Origin: Balneolaceae bacterium SMO_bin1
Lineage (GTDB): Bacteria > Bacteroidota > Rhodothermia > Balneolales > Balneolaceae
Assembly (NCBI GenBank): GCA_003123965.1
Contig: NNSL01000347.1
Span: forward strand, 1 to 7,411
DNA: 7,411 nt
Reading direction: 5' to 3'
Shown: positions 6,203 through 7,411 of the stretch, piece by piece
Layout: each line of letters opens with the position of its first letter
Numbering within the stretch: the stretch's first letter is position 1
Notes under the pieces: generated by a model
What the model was told of the DNA's origin: nothing
Databases searched by the model: none
The model's input: the letters and a program-made list of their open reading frames with translations, nothing else
Made by a program: the position numbers and the translations under genes

Positions 6203-6273
6203 GTTCAGAGGCAGTACGGGTACAATTTTGTAAATGCTTGTTATAATCCCGCTCACCAATTCTGTGCCTGAAC
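6203..6273. repeat. Nested inverted repeats bracketing the efflux adaptor promoter region
   Basis: GTTCAG (6203-6208) pairs with CTGAAC (6268-6273). After a 2-base bulge, GCA (6211-6213) pairs with TGC (6265-6267). Further in, CGGG (6217-6220) pairs with CCCG (6248-6251), and TACAA/TTGTA (6221-6232) forms a small inner dyad. The arms are short and the loop is long, so this is weak as an RNA hairpin, and it lacks a T tract, so it is not a clear terminator for ilvE. It might be a set of operator half-sites around the promoter. Confidence 0.3.
6239..6247 (+). promoter_or_regulatory. Extended -10 promoter candidate for the efflux adaptor gene
   Basis: TGTTATAAT: a perfect TATAAT (6242-6247) with an upstream TGn extension, in the 139-bp gap after ilvE. 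The -35 position (GGTACA at 6219-6224, 17-bp spacing) is poor, which is tolerable for an extended -10 promoter. The resulting leader would be about 75 nt. It suggests that the adaptor is transcribed separately from ilvE; the sequence match is the only evidence. Confidence 0.35.
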
Positions 6274-6329
6274 GTTATATTTCTTATCCTAGTTGAAGTA
6301 TCTCAATCGCAATTATTATAAATTATTGG

Positions 6330-7411
6330 ATGAATCGCCGAAAAGTATCGGTTATAGCCGGAATAGTAATTTTAGTTATTGCTATTGTTGTCGCATGGTT
6401 TTTAGTCACAAACTCAACGGAACAAGCCAGCCAGGAACCACCCGTTGAAGTAATTCGGGTGCCCACCATTAATGCCAGCCCTAATGCCGTCGTAAACCGG
6501 ATCCGATTTACGGGCCGGGTAATTCCCGAAGTACGATTCGATATTTACTCTGAGGTTACCGGTCGGCTGATGCCCACCGGCAAGGCATTTAAAACAGGAA
6601 CATCATTTCAGGAAGGGGAGCCTATTGTAACGCTGAATGACGACGAGCAACGCCAGCAACTTGAGGCCGCCCGTTACGAATTTTCGTCGCTGTTGTCGCG
6701 CACTATGCCGGATATCAGTATTGACTATCCCGATGCGCTTGGTGATTGGCAACAGTATTTGCAAAATTTTGATGCTACCCAGCCCCTACCTCCGCTGCCT
6801 GAAGTGGAAAACGAGCAGTTGCGCATGTTCCTCAACGGGCGCAATATTTTTAGCACGTACTCAAACATTCGCCAGCAGGAAGTTCGGCTCAATAAATTTA
6901 CCATTCGCGCGCCCTTTGATGGAGTCGTAACCGAAAGTCTTGTCGATCCGGGGGCGCTTGTTCAGCCAAATCAGCGGCTGGGTGAATTTACCAAATTGGA
7001 GCCGGTAGAAATAGAAGCATCCATTCCCGCCGAGCAGGCACAGTATATTCAGGTTGGTGATGAAGTGCAGCTCAATTTCCAGGCAGAAGATCGCGGTCGC
7101 ATCACGGCGCGGGTAGCTCGTAAAAATGCTAAAATTGAACCCTCGAGCCAGAGCGTTAAAATTTATATGAAGGTGACGGGCAGCAACTTTCGTCCCGGTA
7201 CCTATGTAGAGGGCAACATTCGGGGTAATACGTTCCAAAATGCGCTGCGCATTCACCAGGATGTGCTGGTACGCGACAACGATATTTTTGTGATACGCGA
7301 TTCGGTGGCCGCAATGCAGCAGGTGCAGGTGCTTAGCCAGGCCGGCGACAGTGTAACCGTAACTGGCATTGAGCCGGGCACAATCATTGTTGACGATTTC
7401 CGTGAACCCGC
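6330..7411 (+). CDS. RND efflux pump periplasmic adaptor (membrane fusion protein), 3' end outside the window
   Basis: 360 complete codons plus two bases, open to the right edge. Start ATG (MNRRKVSVIA) follows the A/T-rich AATTATTGG; no Shine-Dalgarno sequence is visible. Residues 7-26 form one hydrophobic inner-membrane anchor and there is no lipobox cysteine. The lipoyl-like domain is in two halves: YSEVTGRLMPTGKAFKTG...FQEGEPIVTLND (about 73-104) and KFTIRAPFDGVVTESLVDPGALVQPNQRLGEF (189-220). Between them lie only about 85 residues, including PDISIDYPDALGDWQQYL, instead of the long coiled-coil hairpin of AcrA; this short version is common in Bacteroidota. Then come the beta-barrel (VEIEASIPAEQAQYIQVGDEV; FRPGTYVEGNI at 287-297) and the start of the membrane-proximal domain. 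It should link an inner-membrane RND transporter, expected just downstream, to an outer-membrane channel. Substrate cannot be told. Confidence 0.9.
   Translation, partial: MNRRKVSVIAGIVILVIAIVVAWFLVTNSTEQASQEPPVEVIRVPTINASPNAVVNRIRFTGRVIPEVRFDIYSEVTGRLMPTGKAFKTGTSFQEGEPIVTLNDDEQRQQLEAARYEFSSLLSRTMPDISIDYPDALGDWQQYLQNFDATQPLPPLPEVENEQLRMFLNGRNIFSTYSNIRQQEVRLNKFTIRAPFDGVVTESLVDPGALVQPNQRLGEFTKLEPVEIEASIPAEQAQYIQVGDEVQLNFQAEDRGRITARVARKNAKIEPSSQSVKIYMKVTGSNFRPGTYVEGNIRGNTFQNALRIHQDVLVRDNDIFVIRDSVAAMQQVQVLSQAGDSVTVTGIEPGTIIVDDFREP

Noticed and set aside
6861..7256. 131-codon minus-strand open frame inside the efflux adaptor
   Set aside because: Antisense to the adaptor, whose beta-barrel and lipoyl motifs are unmistakable.

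Overview
The window looks like chromosomal DNA of a Gram-negative bacterium of the Bacteroidota/Rhodothermota/Balneolota type. This is inferred from three things: the protein families resemble Bacteroidota-type homologues (paired M16 peptidases with an insert after the zinc motif, an RND adaptor without a long helical hairpin, a type II branched-chain aminotransferase); the starts lack clear Shine-Dalgarno sequences and have A/T-rich upstream regions; and two intergenic octamers fit the Bacteroidota -7 promoter consensus TAnnTTTG. No rRNA, tRNA, CRISPR array, insertion sequence or phage gene was seen.

Layout. Positions 1-2994 (minus strand) hold a two-gene operon of secreted M16 (insulinase-like) zinc peptidases. 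The upstream gene (1468-2994) carries the HXXEH zinc site. The downstream gene (78-1430) has lost that site but keeps the R/Y substrate-binding pair, so together they look like one split heterodimeric protease. The downstream gene carries an apparent one-base frameshift at 111-114; the normal C-terminus continues in another frame to the left edge. Positions 3204-3416 (minus) encode a 70-residue MerR/excisionase-like helix-turn-helix protein. Positions 3526-4796 (minus) form a tightly coupled DNA repair pair: a uracil-DNA-glycosylase-superfamily protein followed, with a 4-base ATGA overlap, by tag (3-methyladenine DNA glycosylase I). An A/T-rich divergent intergenic region (4797-5119) separates this from ilvE (5120-6190, plus strand), a branched-chain amino acid aminotransferase. 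After a 139-bp gap with an extended -10 promoter candidate and nested inverted repeats, the periplasmic adaptor (membrane fusion) protein of an RND efflux pump starts at 6330 and runs off the right edge.

How the genes work together. The M16 pair probably acts in the periplasm on peptides. The UDG-like protein and Tag both start base excision repair, on different lesions (deaminated versus alkylated bases), and are probably co-translated. ilvE performs the last step of Ile/Leu/Val synthesis or the first step of their breakdown, and stands alone here. The adaptor would bridge an inner-membrane RND transporter, presumably encoded just beyond the window, to an outer-membrane channel. I see mostly housekeeping and accessory genes of known families and no convincing new multi-gene system. 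The points most worth checking are the frameshift, the divided active site of the M16 pair, the degenerate motif of the UDG-like protein and its coupling to tag.
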